Part shown: piece by piece, positions 8,860 through 17,916 of the stretch
Layout: each line of letters starts with the position of its first letter
How positions within the stretch are numbered: the stretch's first letter is position 1
DNA from: Litoribacillus peritrichatus
GTDB taxonomy: Bacteria; Pseudomonadota; Gammaproteobacteria; Pseudomonadales; Litoribrevibacteraceae
Assembly: GCF_039537985.1 (NCBI RefSeq)
Contig: NZ_BAABBN010000015.1
Location: 400,996-464,995, forward strand
Length of the DNA: 64,000 bases
Reading direction: 5' to 3'
Translations under genes and position numbers: made by a program
The notes under the pieces: model-generated
Databases searched by the model: none
Told to the model about the DNA's origin: nothing
What the model saw: only the letters and a program-made list of their open reading frames with translations

Positions 8860-10467
8860 TTAACTTTGAAGCTGGTTTGTCTGTTGGTTGTTGATGGAAG
8901 AGGGGACGCGCCCAAGCAGTTTGGCGGCGAGAAGAGACAGTAAAACCAAAGCGAGGATTGGCTTGTCCGTCCATTGGCTATAGGGGGTTAATCCTTGTTG
9001 TGGCGCGATTCGTGCGCTTAATCCACCAGCAATAAACGCAGGCATGTCGTTTTCAATGATGCCTTTTTCATTGATGACGGCGGTTAACCCGGTATTGGTG
9101 GCACGTAAGACATAGCGACTGTTTTCTAACGCACGCATCTGAGCCAGTTGCAGGTGCTGTTTGGGGCCCAGCGAGTCACCAAACCAGGCATCATTGCTGA
9201 TGGTTAGAATGACATTGCTAGGGTGGTCGTTACCGATGTTTTCGGCAATGAATGACGGGTAGGCGATTTCATAACATATGGCAGGCCAAAACAGGCTGTC
9301 ACGGAACTTGATGGGTTCTTGGTGAGCCGGGCCAGGCCGGAAATTAGACATTGGCAGGTTAAAGAACTGAATTAAGCCCCTTAAAATATCCTGCATCGGG
9401 ACGTACTCGCCGAAAGGCACCAGTTTTTGTTTATGGTACATGCCTGTCGCTTGACCCATGCCTATAATGGAGTTGTGCAGAATGGGGTTTGATCTTTTTG
9501 AGTCTGGTCGAAGATAAGGGATGCCAGTAATCAACCCTTGGTCAGGTTGCAACAATTGTTCTGTTTCTTCGAGCCAGTCAGGGACTTGGTGTTTGAAATA
9601 TGGAATGGCTGTTTCAGGCCAGATGATTAAGTCACTGTGGACGTTCCTGTTTAACTCCCGGTATGTCTTGAGGCTTACAGGGCGGTACTCATTCAGCCAT
9701 TTTTTTTCTTGAGGAATATTCCCTTGCATTAAAGTAACGGAGATTTCTTCTTTCGAGGTTGTCCACTGGACGTTCGTTAATAATAATCCACTGCCCCACA
9801 GCAGCAAGCAGACAAGCAATGGCAGTCCTTGTTTTTTGACGCTTGGGTTTTGAATCGCGCTTTTAATGCACAAAAGCAGACTGCTGGCGGTCAGCACGGT
9901 AATAAAACCGATGCCAAAAACACCGAATACGGGCGCCCAGCCTGCAAGCCAGGTTTCAATATGGCCATAGCCCAGATAAAGCCAGGGAAATCCCGTCAGA
10001 AACCAGCTTCGGAACCACTCAAACAAAATCCAGATGGCAGGGAAAGTCAGTAGGTTTCTATAGTCGGAAAAGTCGAACCAGCGATTAAAGGTATAGGTCT
10101 GAAGCGCAAAGAACAGACCAAGCAGGAAGGTAAATAGAAAGGTGAGTAAGAGTGCTAACGGAACAGGTGCGAAGCCATATTCATGAATGGAGACGTACAC
10201 CCAGGAGGCACCAGCCGCAAATACACCAAAGCCATAACTCCAGCCTACCTTGAAGCCCGCTTTCGCAGGCAAACCAGTGACCAGCGCTTGAAACCCGATC
10301 AGTGATAAAATGGCCACGGGCCAATAGTCAAACGGGGCAAACGAAAGCGGCAGTGTCAGCCCTAAACAAAATGCGATAGCAAGTTTAAAGCCGTTTGCAT
10401 TTGAGGCGATGAGTTGTGAAGCCAGACCTTTCCAGGAAAGGTCCATATTCAGATTTTTAAGCACCAC
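8860..10467 (-). CDS. lnt: Apolipoprotein N-acyltransferase
   Basis: Lnt adds the third acyl chain to the N-terminal Cys of lipoproteins in the inner membrane. The first ~220 residues contain about six to eight membrane segments. The periplasmic nitrilase-like domain follows with its Glu-Lys-Cys triad: WPETAIPY (Glu), HKQKLVPFGEYVP (Lys) and FWPAICYE (Cys). A last membrane helix lies near residue 510. GTG at 10467 is two bases from AGGGAG; the next codon GTG at 10464 has better spacing (five), so the true start may be one codon later. It is 14 bases downstream of corC in the conserved phoH-ybeY-corC-lnt operon. Confidence 0.95.
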   Translation of the reverse strand: MVLKNLNMDLSWKGLASQLIASNANGFKLAIAFCLGLTLPLSFAPFDYWPVAILSLIGFQALVTGLPAKAGFKVGWSYGFGVFAAGASWVYVSIHEYGFAPVPLALLLTFLFTFLLGLFFALQTYTFNRWFDFSDYRNLLTFPAIWILFEWFRSWFLTGFPWLYLGYGHIETWLAGWAPVFGVFGIGFITVLTASSLLLCIKSAIQNPSVKKQGLPLLVCLLLWGSGLLLTNVQWTTSKEEISVTLMQGNIPQEKKWLNEYRPVSLKTYRELNRNVHSDLIIWPETAIPYFKHQVPDWLEETEQLLQPDQGLITGIPYLRPDSKRSNPILHNSIIGMGQATGMYHKQKLVPFGEYVPMQDILRGLIQFFNLPMSNFRPGPAHQEPIKFRDSLFWPAICYEIAYPSFIAENIGNDHPSNVILTISNDAWFGDSLGPKQHLQLAQMRALENSRYVLRATNTGLTAVINEKGIIENDMPAFIAGGLSARIAPQQGLTPYSQWTDKPILALVLLSLLAAKLLGRVPSSINNQQTNQLQS

Positions 10468-10481
10468 AACTCCCTGTGATT

Positions 10482-11357
10482 TTATTCGTCGACGTCGTTT
10501 CCGTTGTCGCTGGTCACTTCCAATAAACGAATTTGACGATTGTCGGAGTTCAGAACTTTGAATCTCAGACCTTCTATCGTAATGGCTTCGTCTCGGTCGG
10601 GTAAGTGGCCGAATCCGTTGGTGACAATACCGCCGATGGTATCGAATTCTTCATCACTGTAGGTGGTGTCAAAGTATTCATTGAAGTCATCAATGGGCGT
10701 AAGCGCGTTGACCATGAAACTTTCGGAGTCGTCCATGGCGCGGATGTTACTTTCATCGTCTTCGATGTCGGTTTCGTCTTCGATATCTCCCACGATTTGT
10801 TCAAGTACATCTTCGATCGTAACCAAGCCTGCTAGTCCGCCGTATTCATCAACGACAATGGCCATGTGATAGCGGTCGGAACGAAACTCGCGGAGTAACG
10901 TATTTAAACGTTTACTTTCAGGTACGAAGTTCACTGGCCTCAGGACATCTTTGATGTTGAAACGGTCCAAATTACCATTGGCCAGGTATGGCAAAAAATC
11001 TTTCGCTAACAGAATGCCCAATAAGTCATCCTGACCTTCGCCCAGTACCGGAAATCTGGAGTGCTGGGATTCAATGATGATAGGTAAGATTTCAGAAGGC
11101 GATTGAGAGGCTCTAACGAACGTCATCTGAGAGCGTGGCACCATGATTTCACGGACGTGCATGTCTCCGACCTGCAGCGCTCCTTCCATGATGGACAGTG
11201 CTTCAGCATCACACAACCCTCGGTTGTGAGCACCCCTGAGCAATTCCTTGAGATCTTTACTGGACTCAGGTTCCTGAGGCTGGGTAAAGGGTTTGGTAAT
11301 TTTTTCAAACCACGAGGGCTTGCTACTGTGACTGTCGTTTTGTTGGTCTTCGTTCAT
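10482..11357 (-). CDS. corC: CorC/YbeX family CBS-domain protein
   Basis: A 291-residue soluble protein. After a charged N-terminus come two CBS domains (VREIMVPRSQMTFV onward; FVPESKRLNTLLREFRS and VVDEYGGLAGLVTIEDVLE), then an acidic linker and a C-terminal transporter-associated domain (GGIVTNGFGHLPDRDEAI). Members were named for magnesium/cobalt efflux; more recent work ties YbeX to ribosome maturation, consistent with its place next to ybeY and phoH. It lies 71 bases after ybeY and 14 bases before lnt. Confidence 0.92.
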   Translation of the reverse strand: MNEDQQNDSHSSKPSWFEKITKPFTQPQEPESSKDLKELLRGAHNRGLCDAEALSIMEGALQVGDMHVREIMVPRSQMTFVRASQSPSEILPIIIESQHSRFPVLGEGQDDLLGILLAKDFLPYLANGNLDRFNIKDVLRPVNFVPESKRLNTLLREFRSDRYHMAIVVDEYGGLAGLVTIEDVLEQIVGDIEDETDIEDDESNIRAMDDSESFMVNALTPIDDFNEYFDTTYSDEEFDTIGGIVTNGFGHLPDRDEAITIEGLRFKVLNSDNRQIRLLEVTSDNGNDVDE

Positions 11358-11428
11358 TTTATTTCGTGGTGAAAGGAGATAATCCGAATCCTAGCCTGTA
11401 ACCGATCAACTTGGCAAGGCCAGATTCA

Positions 11429-11884
11429 TTATATTTCCTGATAAGGATCTGGGATGTTTAAGCCAGAAAGAATATCAATTTCTATTCCTTCCATAATTTC
11501 TGCATCACTGTCTTCAATGTGATCGTAACCGAGTAGGTGAAGTACTCCGTGGATGACCATGTGTGCCCAGTGGTGAGTTGCAGGCTTTTTTTGATCTATG
11601 GCCTCTTGTTCTACCACAGTAGCGCAGATCACTAAATCACCAATCAATGGAAAGTCAGGAATGTTGGCAGGCGCTTCGAATGGAAACGACAGCACATTGG
11701 TGGGTTTGTCCTTTCCTCGGTATTGATGATTCAGGGCCTGGCTTTCGTCTGCATTCACAACCCGGATGGTGAGCTCAGTTTCGTCCCGGCGACCTTTAAG
11801 AGCGGATTCGGCCCAAAGCAGGAATTGTTCATCGGACGGAACGCCTGCAAAGTCGCAGGCGTTTTGGATATCGACGTAGGTCAT
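11429..11884 (-). CDS. ybeY: Endoribonuclease YbeY (rRNA maturation)
   Basis: A 151-residue protein with the UPF0054 zinc site HGVLHLLGYDH, in which three His bind the metal. It acts in 16S rRNA 3'-end maturation and late ribosome quality control. It also has VVNADESQALNHQYRGKD and TNVLSFPFE, both typical of the family. It lies 12 bases downstream of the phoH-like ATPase gene, and the pair is conserved together. Confidence 0.96.
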   Translation of the reverse strand: MTYVDIQNACDFAGVPSDEQFLLWAESALKGRRDETELTIRVVNADESQALNHQYRGKDKPTNVLSFPFEAPANIPDFPLIGDLVICATVVEQEAIDQKKPATHHWAHMVIHGVLHLLGYDHIEDSDAEIMEGIEIDILSGLNIPDPYQEI

Positions 11885-11896
11885 AAGAAAATAGGT

Positions 11897-12904
11897 TTAG
11901 TTTTGCTCTTGGTTGGAGGATTTGTTTTTGGCGTCTTGTTGGTCTTCAAAGCGCTCGTAGGCTTCAACCACACGCTGAACCAGCGGATGCCGCACCACGT
12001 CCTTAGAGAGGAAGTGGGTAAAGCTGATGCCTTTCACGTCTTTTAAGACGTTGATGACGTGCAGCAACCCTGAACTTGAGCCGCGAGGCAAGTCAATTTG
12101 AGTCGCGTCTCCAGTAATAACTGCGGTGGAGCCAAAGCCAATACGGGTCAAAAACATTTTCATTTGTTCCCGGGTGGTATTTTGGCTTTCATCCAGAATG
12201 ATGTACGAGTTATTCAAAGTTCGGCCACGCATATAAGCCAGCGGTGCGACTTCAATTACGCTTTTTTCAATCAGCTTTTCTACATTCTCGAAACCCAGCA
12301 TTTCGTAGAGGGCGTCATACAATGGACGTAAATACGGATCGATTTTTTGAGATAAGTCGCCCGGTAAAAAACCCAGCTTTTCACCCGCTTCGACTGCGGG
12401 GCGAACCAAAAGAATGCGCCTGACGTCATCGTTCATTAAGGCTTCAACGGCACAAGCGACGGCCAGGTAGGTTTTACCTGTGCCTGCTGGACCGACGCCG
12501 AAGTTGATGTCGTGTTGACGAATCGCGTCCACATACAGCTTTTGGTTTTTGCCTCGGGGTTTGACGTACGCTTTTGGTGTTTTGATGACGTCCGCTGAGG
12601 ACTTAGAACCTTCCGTTTGGTTTTCTGCTGTGTCCATTCCGCTTTCTTGAATAAATAAATGAATTAAGTCCGGAGTGATTTCTGTGCCGCTTTGCGCTTC
12701 TCGGTACAAGTGATTAATGATTTCACAGGCGGAGTGCGTCGGCTGTTCCGGGCCGCTGACTTGAAAAACGTTTCCTTTGTTGCGGATAGATACGTCCAGT
12801 CGTTTTTCTAATTGCTTTAAATGGCGATCAAACTGACCACATAGATTGGCAAGATGTTTAGCATTATCAGGTTCTAGCGATAGACTGCGTGTTTGAGTGC
12901 TCAA
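11897..12904 (-). CDS. ybeZ: PhoH-like ATPase (YbeZ)
   Basis: A 335-residue PhoH-family NTPase. An N-terminal KH-like RNA-binding region (about residues 15-75) precedes the ATPase core with Walker A GPAGTGKT, then ILLVRPAVEAGEKLGFLPGD and Walker B-like YIILDESQN. YbeZ partners YbeY in ribosome maturation. The start is TTG at 12904, supported by GGAG five bases upstream. It is the first gene of the phoH-ybeY-corC-lnt operon. The low-complexity C-terminus is rich in Asn and Gln. Confidence 0.93.
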   Translation of the reverse strand: MSTQTRSLSLEPDNAKHLANLCGQFDRHLKQLEKRLDVSIRNKGNVFQVSGPEQPTHSACEIINHLYREAQSGTEITPDLIHLFIQESGMDTAENQTEGSKSSADVIKTPKAYVKPRGKNQKLYVDAIRQHDINFGVGPAGTGKTYLAVACAVEALMNDDVRRILLVRPAVEAGEKLGFLPGDLSQKIDPYLRPLYDALYEMLGFENVEKLIEKSVIEVAPLAYMRGRTLNNSYIILDESQNTTREQMKMFLTRIGFGSTAVITGDATQIDLPRGSSSGLLHVINVLKDVKGISFTHFLSKDVVRHPLVQRVVEAYERFEDQQDAKNKSSNQEQN

Positions 12905-13042
12905 AGCGGCTCCGTTAATTGATTATGGTCGTGACATTGGGTCGAAGGATAACACCTCTTTCACTCGGGGTGTCAACCTGACTTTAATTATAGATGCTAA
13001 CGGCGAGGAATGAACAGTTGGGGTGAACCGGGAGAAATAATG

Positions 13043-13066
13043 CGGGAGTGGCGAAGCCGACTCCCG
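13043..13066 (-). terminator. Hairpin after miaB
   Basis: CGGGAGT (13043-13049) pairs with ACTCCCG (13060-13066) and the inner bases GGC/GCC extend the stem. It lies 10 bases past the miaB stop. There is no clear T run on the minus strand, so termination strength is uncertain. Confidence 0.5.
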
Positions 13067-13075
13067 ATGAAGTAC

Positions 13076-14422
13076 TTAACGAGGATTGCAAGGCAGCACA
13101 AGTTCGCCACGGAGCGAGTTGGGTAGGGCTTCGTGAATGGTAACGTCAACGAACTTGCCTATTAAGCTGTGGTCTTCACATCGGAAGTTAACTACCCGGT
13201 TGTTTTCTGTTCTTCCTTGTAATTGTCCCGGATCACGTTTGGAAACATCCGTGACCAAGATACTCTGGACGGTGTCTACCATGCGACGGCTGATCTGGAA
13301 CGCGTTCTGTAAGATTCGGTCTTGCAGAATTTTAAGGCGCTTTTTCTTTTCTTCTTCCGATGTTTCGTCAGGCAAATCGGAAGCTGGTGTGCCTGGACGA
13401 GCGCTGTAGATGAAACTGAATGAGTGGTCGAAGCCAACTTCTTCAATCAGTTTCATGGTTTGTTCAAAGTCAAACTGGGATTCGCCAGGGAAGCCAATGA
13501 TAAAGTCTGATGACAGGCTGATGTCAGGGCGGATTTTTCTCAGCTTTCTGATCTTGGATTTGTACTCAACGGCTGTATGGCCTCGCTTCATCTGCATCAG
13601 AATGTGGTCTGAGCCACTTTGAACCGGCAAGTGTAAATGGCTTACCAGCTCAGGTACGTCCGCGTAAACGTTGATCAGACTGTCGCTGAACTCTACCGGG
13701 TGTGAAGTCGTGTAACGAATGCGATCAATGCCGTCAATGGCCGCAACGAAGGTGATGAGCTCTGCCAGATCGGCTGTTCGGCCGTCGTGCATTTCACCCA
13801 TGTAAGCGTTCACGTTTTGGCCCAGCAGGTTTACCTCACGTACACCTTGTTCGGCAAGGTGGGCAATTTCAGCGATGACGTCGTCAAATGGGCGGCTGAC
13901 CTCTTCTCCACGAGTGTAAGGTACAACACAGAAGGTACAATATTTAGAACAGCCTTCCATAATGGAAACGAAGGCGCTCGGGCCATCAACTTTGGGTTCT
14001 GGCAGATGGTCAAATTTTTCAATTTCAGGGAAGCTGATATCAACAATGCCCACTTCGCCGTCTTTGCTGGACTCGATCATTTCCGGTAAGCGATGAAGGG
14101 TTTGAGGGCCGAAAATCATGTCCACAAAAGGCGCTCGCTCCTGAATGGCGTGGCCTTCCTGACTTGCTACGCAGCCGCCTACTCCGATTACCAGATCCGG
14201 GTTAGTGGATTTTAGTTTTCTCCAGCGGCCCAGTTGGTGAAATACTTTTTCTTGCGCTTTCTCTCGGATGGAGCAGGTGTTCAGCAGCAGGACATCGGCT
14301 TCGGACTCATTCTCAGTAAGCTCCATTTCATGACTCTCGCCCAAAAGATCGGCCATACGAGATGAATCGTATTCATTCATCTGACAGCCGTGAGTTTTGA
14401 TGAATAGCTTTTTCGTCGCCAT
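13076..14422 (-). CDS. miaB: tRNA-2-methylthio-N6-isopentenyladenosine synthase
   Basis: A 448-residue radical-SAM methylthiotransferase that adds the methylthio group to i6A37 of tRNAs reading UNN codons. The N-terminal domain has GCQMNEYDS, LNTCSIREKA and VGGCVA, whose three Cys bind one iron-sulfur cluster. The radical-SAM motif CSKYCTFCVVPY holds the second. GEEVSRP, LLGQNVNAY and a C-terminal TRAM domain complete it. It is separately transcribed, as a 171-base space holding a hairpin precedes the phoH operon. Confidence 0.97.
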   Translation of the reverse strand: MATKKLFIKTHGCQMNEYDSSRMADLLGESHEMELTENESEADVLLLNTCSIREKAQEKVFHQLGRWRKLKSTNPDLVIGVGGCVASQEGHAIQERAPFVDMIFGPQTLHRLPEMIESSKDGEVGIVDISFPEIEKFDHLPEPKVDGPSAFVSIMEGCSKYCTFCVVPYTRGEEVSRPFDDVIAEIAHLAEQGVREVNLLGQNVNAYMGEMHDGRTADLAELITFVAAIDGIDRIRYTTSHPVEFSDSLINVYADVPELVSHLHLPVQSGSDHILMQMKRGHTAVEYKSKIRKLRKIRPDISLSSDFIIGFPGESQFDFEQTMKLIEEVGFDHSFSFIYSARPGTPASDLPDETSEEEKKKRLKILQDRILQNAFQISRRMVDTVQSILVTDVSKRDPGQLQGRTENNRVVNFRCEDHSLIGKFVDVTIHEALPNSLRGELVLPCNPR

Positions 14423-14591
14423 GAAAGTTACCTGCTGTTGAGGGTTGGAGGTGATCCAACCTTGTTCACTCTGTTTAAAACGCTTTATTTATGGCATCAC
14501 GCCCCGTGAATAAACTGTCTTTTCAAATTCAAACGGTCTGCCAAATTAACGCGCGACATTGTACTTTAGGATGCACGTAAATCCTAGTGAA

Positions 14592-14620
14592 TTGGTCAGT
14601 ATCTCGTCTGAAAGTATGCT
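14592..14620 (+). promoter_or_regulatory. Candidate sigma-70 promoter
   Basis: TTGGTC (14592-14597), a 17-base spacer and TATGCT (14615-14620) lie 54 bases before the DUF1820 gene. The match is moderate. The rest of the miaB-DUF1820 gap shows nothing else clear. Confidence 0.4.
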
Positions 14621-14674
14621 ATGCTTTGCGCCCTTTTTGGTTGATCAGTTAGTGTTTTTTCGGATTGTGACAAG

Positions 14675-15004
14675 ATGCAAGATAAACCCGTTTTTAAAGT
14701 TATATTTGTAAATCAAGACGAAGTGTTTGAAGTTTTTGCGGCAAAAATCTTTCAAAGTGAGCTTTGGGGCTTCATTGAAATTGAAGAGTTTTTGTTTGGT
14801 GAGCGAAGTCAATTGCTGGTGGACCCAAGCGAAGAGAAGCTTAAAAGTGAATTTGCAGGTGTAAAGCGCAGCTACATTCCTATGCAGTCGATCATTCGTA
14901 TCGACGAAGTGGAAAAGGAAGGCACTGTAAAAGTGTCGGAAGCTAAGGGCGGAACCGTTTCGGCTTTTCCGTTATCCGCGCCGCCAACGAAACCAAGTAA
15001 CTAG
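14675..15004 (+). CDS. DUF1820 family protein
   Basis: A 109-residue small soluble protein matching the DUF1820 pattern (FKVIFVNQDEVFEVFAAKIF, LWGFIEIEEFLFGE, SYIPMQSIIRIDEVEKEG). Family members often neighbour miaB in Pseudomonas-like genomes, as here, divergently. The fold looks like a small beta barrel with a hydrophobic-acidic pattern. The function is unknown. It lacks a signal peptide or Cys. Confidence 0.85.
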   Translation: MQDKPVFKVIFVNQDEVFEVFAAKIFQSELWGFIEIEEFLFGERSQLLVDPSEEKLKSEFAGVKRSYIPMQSIIRIDEVEKEGTVKVSEAKGGTVSAFPLSAPPTKPSN

Positions 15005-15104
15005 ATTTTACACTTCTCACCAGAGGTGTAACTTTTTAATCTATTGATTTTCAACTATATTCAGCATTCGCTGTATGCAGGTTACTGTTACAAGGATGCT
15101 GAAC

Positions 15105-17195
15105 ATGTCTCGCTACTTCGTTTATTTAATTCTGTTTTTTCTGGTGGGATGTGGGAAAACAGACTCAGACAATGAACCAAATTCTTCAGAGCCGGCCGAT
15201 CGCCCCATTCTGGTAAATTCGGTCGATTCCGCGAACCCCTTGCTGATCCGAAACTTGGACGCCATTAAGAAAAGTGGCGTATTAAGGGTGGTTACTCCTC
15301 GTTGGGATGAGTACCAATTCCTGCCTCGTCAAAAAACACCTGCAAATTATTATCGCGCTATGGTGGCTGAATTTGCTGAGCGCAACGGCCTCGATATTCG
15401 TTGGATTTATGTGGATCAGTTTTCTCAGCTGACGTCGACGGTGCTGCGTGGCCGGGCGGATGTCATTGTGGCGAATATGACGGTCACTGACGCGCGCGCT
15501 AAGCTCTTAGGGTTCACTGTGCCGGTAGATCATGCGCAAGAGTTGCTGGTGGTTAAGGCGTCTGCGGATTTAAAGGACGTTCATGATTTGGCGCTGGGTT
15601 CCATTGTGGTGCCTAAGAATTCTTCGTTTAAGCAATCGTTGGATGACATAGCAAAGCCGGGATGGAGTTTGGTGGAAAAAGAATTTTCTGCCAGTCCTCA
15701 GGCGTTGGTGGACGATGTGATCTCCGGTAAATACACTGCTACGGTAGTGGATAGTAATGTCGGTGAGTGGTTACTGACGGGGCTTCCTGTTAAATCATTG
15801 GGGGCATTGGGTAAAGCCAAAGACATTGCCTGGGCGGTGCATTTGCAGGCTCAGGACTTACTGCATGAGTTGAATCAATTCATTCATCTTTATCAAATTG
15901 AAAATACAAAGGCATCTCACCTGGGTGACTGGCCTGAAATTGTGAAGCGCCGAACCCTCACCATGATCACTCGCAACAGTTCTGATTCGTATTTTATGTG
16001 GCGTGGCGAATTGATGGGGTATGAATACGATTTGGTGAAGCGGTTTGCAGAGGATCATAAGCTTTATCTGGATGTGGTGGTGGCAGATAAAGAAGACATG
16101 ATTGACTTACTGCTCGCCGGAGAGGGGGATTTGGTTGCATCCTCTCAGGCCAAACTCGAATCTCGCAGAGCAAGAGGGGTTGAGTTTACCGAGACTTACA
16201 ATGTCGTGGATGAAGTGCTGGTGGGGCGTAAAGGATTGGGCATCGAAGGGGCCGATCAGTTAAGTGGTCATACAGTGATGGTCGAAGCTGGTTCTTCGTA
16301 CCTCAAGCGCCTGAATACCTTAAAAGAAGAGGGCGCGGATTTTAAAATCGTATTTCCGGAAGACTATGTGGTTGATGATGAAACGGACATCATGGGGTTG
16401 GTGGCCGACGGTGTGGTTGATTTTACGGTAGTGGATGACCATTTGGCTGCCAGGGAGCTGTTGGATCAGCCGGGTCTGGTGGCTTATTTCTCTGTCGCTG
16501 CCGAAGTAGGGCATGGCTGGGTGGTGCGGAAAGAGAATACTCAGCTGCTGGCGAAACTGAACGCTTACATAAAATCTCATTTTCGGGGGTTGTACTTCAA
16601 TGTGACCTGGCAAAAGTACTTTGATACTGAGCGTGGTATTTATCTTGGACGAGACCCTATGTTGGATGTCGGGCAGTTATCGCCTTACGATGTTCATATT
16701 AAAGAAGTTGCCCTGCAGCATGACTTTGACTGGCGGATGATTGTGGCTCAGATGTATCAGGAAAGCCGGTTTAATCCCAAAGCCCGGTCGCATGTCGGGG
16801 CTTTGGGGGTAATGCAGGTGCTGCCCAGAACGGCCCGTGATTACGGGGTAGAAAATTTATACGATCCGGAGGTCAATATCCGGGTGGGCGTAGAATACCT
16901 GGGGTGGGTGCGGCAGCGATTCCCGAAATACATCGAACCTGCGGAAAGAACCTTATTTGCGTTGGCCGGTTATAATGCGGGCTACGGTCATGTTTTGGAT
17001 GCAAGACGGTTGGCCGCGCAAAAGGGCTGGGATCGAAATCGTTGGTTTGGCCATGTTGAAAAAGCCATGCTGTTGTTATCGGAGCGAAAGTACGCAAGAA
17101 ATGCTCGGTTTGGTTATGTTCGGGGCAAAGAGCCGGTGGAGTATGTGCGACAAATTCATCGGCGCTACTTGGGGTATGTGGCAATGGAGCCATAA
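15105..17195 (+). CDS. MltF-like lytic transglycosylase lipoprotein with two solute-binding domains
   Basis: A ~696-residue lipoprotein. The signal MSRYFVYLILFFLVGC ends in a lipobox. A first SBP-type-3 domain (about residues 50-275: SGVLRVVTPR, GRADVIVANMTVT) and a second (about 285-500: LTMITRNSSDSYF, AGEGDLVASSQAKLESRR) precede a C-terminal SLT domain with catalytic Glu in MYQESRFNPKARS, GALGVMQVLP and ALAGYNAG. By family it should cleave peptidoglycan glycan strands at the outer membrane. Ordinary MltF has one binding domain (~500 residues), so the duplication is unusual. Start: an ATG at 15075 is possible, but ATG at 15105 has AAGGA eight bases upstream and gives the correct lipoprotein signal. 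Confidence 0.85.
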   Translation: MSRYFVYLILFFLVGCGKTDSDNEPNSSEPADRPILVNSVDSANPLLIRNLDAIKKSGVLRVVTPRWDEYQFLPRQKTPANYYRAMVAEFAERNGLDIRWIYVDQFSQLTSTVLRGRADVIVANMTVTDARAKLLGFTVPVDHAQELLVVKASADLKDVHDLALGSIVVPKNSSFKQSLDDIAKPGWSLVEKEFSASPQALVDDVISGKYTATVVDSNVGEWLLTGLPVKSLGALGKAKDIAWAVHLQAQDLLHELNQFIHLYQIENTKASHLGDWPEIVKRRTLTMITRNSSDSYFMWRGELMGYEYDLVKRFAEDHKLYLDVVVADKEDMIDLLLAGEGDLVASSQAKLESRRARGVEFTETYNVVDEVLVGRKGLGIEGADQLSGHTVMVEAGSSYLKRLNTLKEEGADFKIVFPEDYVVDDETDIMGLVADGVVDFTVVDDHLAARELLDQPGLVAYFSVAAEVGHGWVVRKENTQLLAKLNAYIKSHFRGLYFNVTWQKYFDTERGIYLGRDPMLDVGQLSPYDVHIKEVALQHDFDWRMIVAQMYQESRFNPKARSHVGALGVMQVLPRTARDYGVENLYDPEVNIRVGVEYLGWVRQRFPKYIEPAERTLFALAGYNAGYGHVLDARRLAAQKGWDRNRWFGHVEKAMLLLSERKYARNARFGYVRGKEPVEYVRQIHRRYLGYVAMEP

Positions 17196-17233
17196 AAAAC
17201 GATATGGGATGTGGAGCGACTTTTGATTAAGTC

Positions 17234-17262
17234 TTAGTTATTTGTGTGGTGTTTGGTATGAT
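17234..17262 (+). promoter_or_regulatory. Candidate sigma-70 promoter
   Basis: TTAGTT (17234-17239), 17 bases, then TATGAT (17257-17262), 35 bases before the DUF2788 gene. The spacing is ideal and the boxes fair. Confidence 0.4.
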
Positions 17263-17297
17263 TGCGGCAATTTTAAGCAGTCTGTAGGAAACTTATT

Positions 17298-17498
17298 ATG
17301 AGTCCTGAACAAATGGAGCATTATGCTCTGATCGCGGGTTTAACGGTATTGATTGGCTTCATGTTCTTTATTATGTGGGACTTGGCTAAAAAGTCGAACG
17401 CGGGTAAGTTTGGTACTATCATTATTTTTACCGTTTTAGGGTTGGGCATTTTTGGCTTTTTAATCAAAACGGTCATTGTTGAACTAATGGATATGTAG
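17298..17498 (+). CDS. DUF2788 small membrane protein
   Basis: A 66-residue protein with two membrane helices (AGLTVLIGFMFFIMWDLA and GTIIIFTVLGLGIFGFLIK) joined by a short basic loop. It fits DUF2788, a gammaproteobacterial inner-membrane family of unknown role. AGGAA lies upstream of ATG. The lipoprotein gene 10 bases downstream is probably co-transcribed. Confidence 0.8.
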   Translation: MSPEQMEHYALIAGLTVLIGFMFFIMWDLAKKSNAGKFGTIIIFTVLGLGIFGFLIKTVIVELMDM

Positions 17499-17507
17499 GG
17501 GTTAAGG

Positions 17508-17876
17508 ATGCTTCGTGCTCTCGTTTTAGGTTTGGTCGGAATTAACTTAACGGCATGCATAATGATGTCTGCGCCTGAAGTGGACTATAAAGGTGTGATT
17601 GTTAATAAAATAGAACCCCCTAAAGCCTGTGCACCGAAAGGCAATTTGGTTGCTACAGCGGACGCCGCCATTCAAACCATTGGTGATGAAGCGACCAGTC
17701 TGAATCGTGAAGCCATGCAATCTCTGATAGATCAGGCGGAGTCTGTGGGGGCTAACTATGTGTACGTTTCCGATCACCGCCAATACAGTAACAAACCGAA
17801 AAAGGGGTTGGTGTTTCGTGTTGTGATGAAGTCACAGGCGTTTTATTGTCCTAGCCTGGATGTTGCTGAAGGCTAA
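17508..17876 (+). CDS. DUF4156-like lipoprotein
   Basis: A 122-residue lipoprotein with lipobox LTAC near residue 17. The mature part resembles DUF4156: a basic/polar start, ACAPKGNLVATAD, then a helix ALNREAMQSLIDQAESVGANYVY is replaced here by LNREAMQSLIDQAESVGANY, which is followed by VYVSDHR. Two Cys (KACAPK, FYCPS) could pair. Function unknown. It is 10 bases after the DUF2788 gene and 40 bases before the RDD-family gene, suggesting a small membrane operon. Confidence 0.65.
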   Translation: MLRALVLGLVGINLTACIMMSAPEVDYKGVIVNKIEPPKACAPKGNLVATADAAIQTIGDEATSLNREAMQSLIDQAESVGANYVYVSDHRQYSNKPKKGLVFRVVMKSQAFYCPSLDVAEG

Positions 17877-17916
17877 TGAATGGTTACTCGCCTCTGTGTA
17901 TAAGGAAAGAAAGGCT

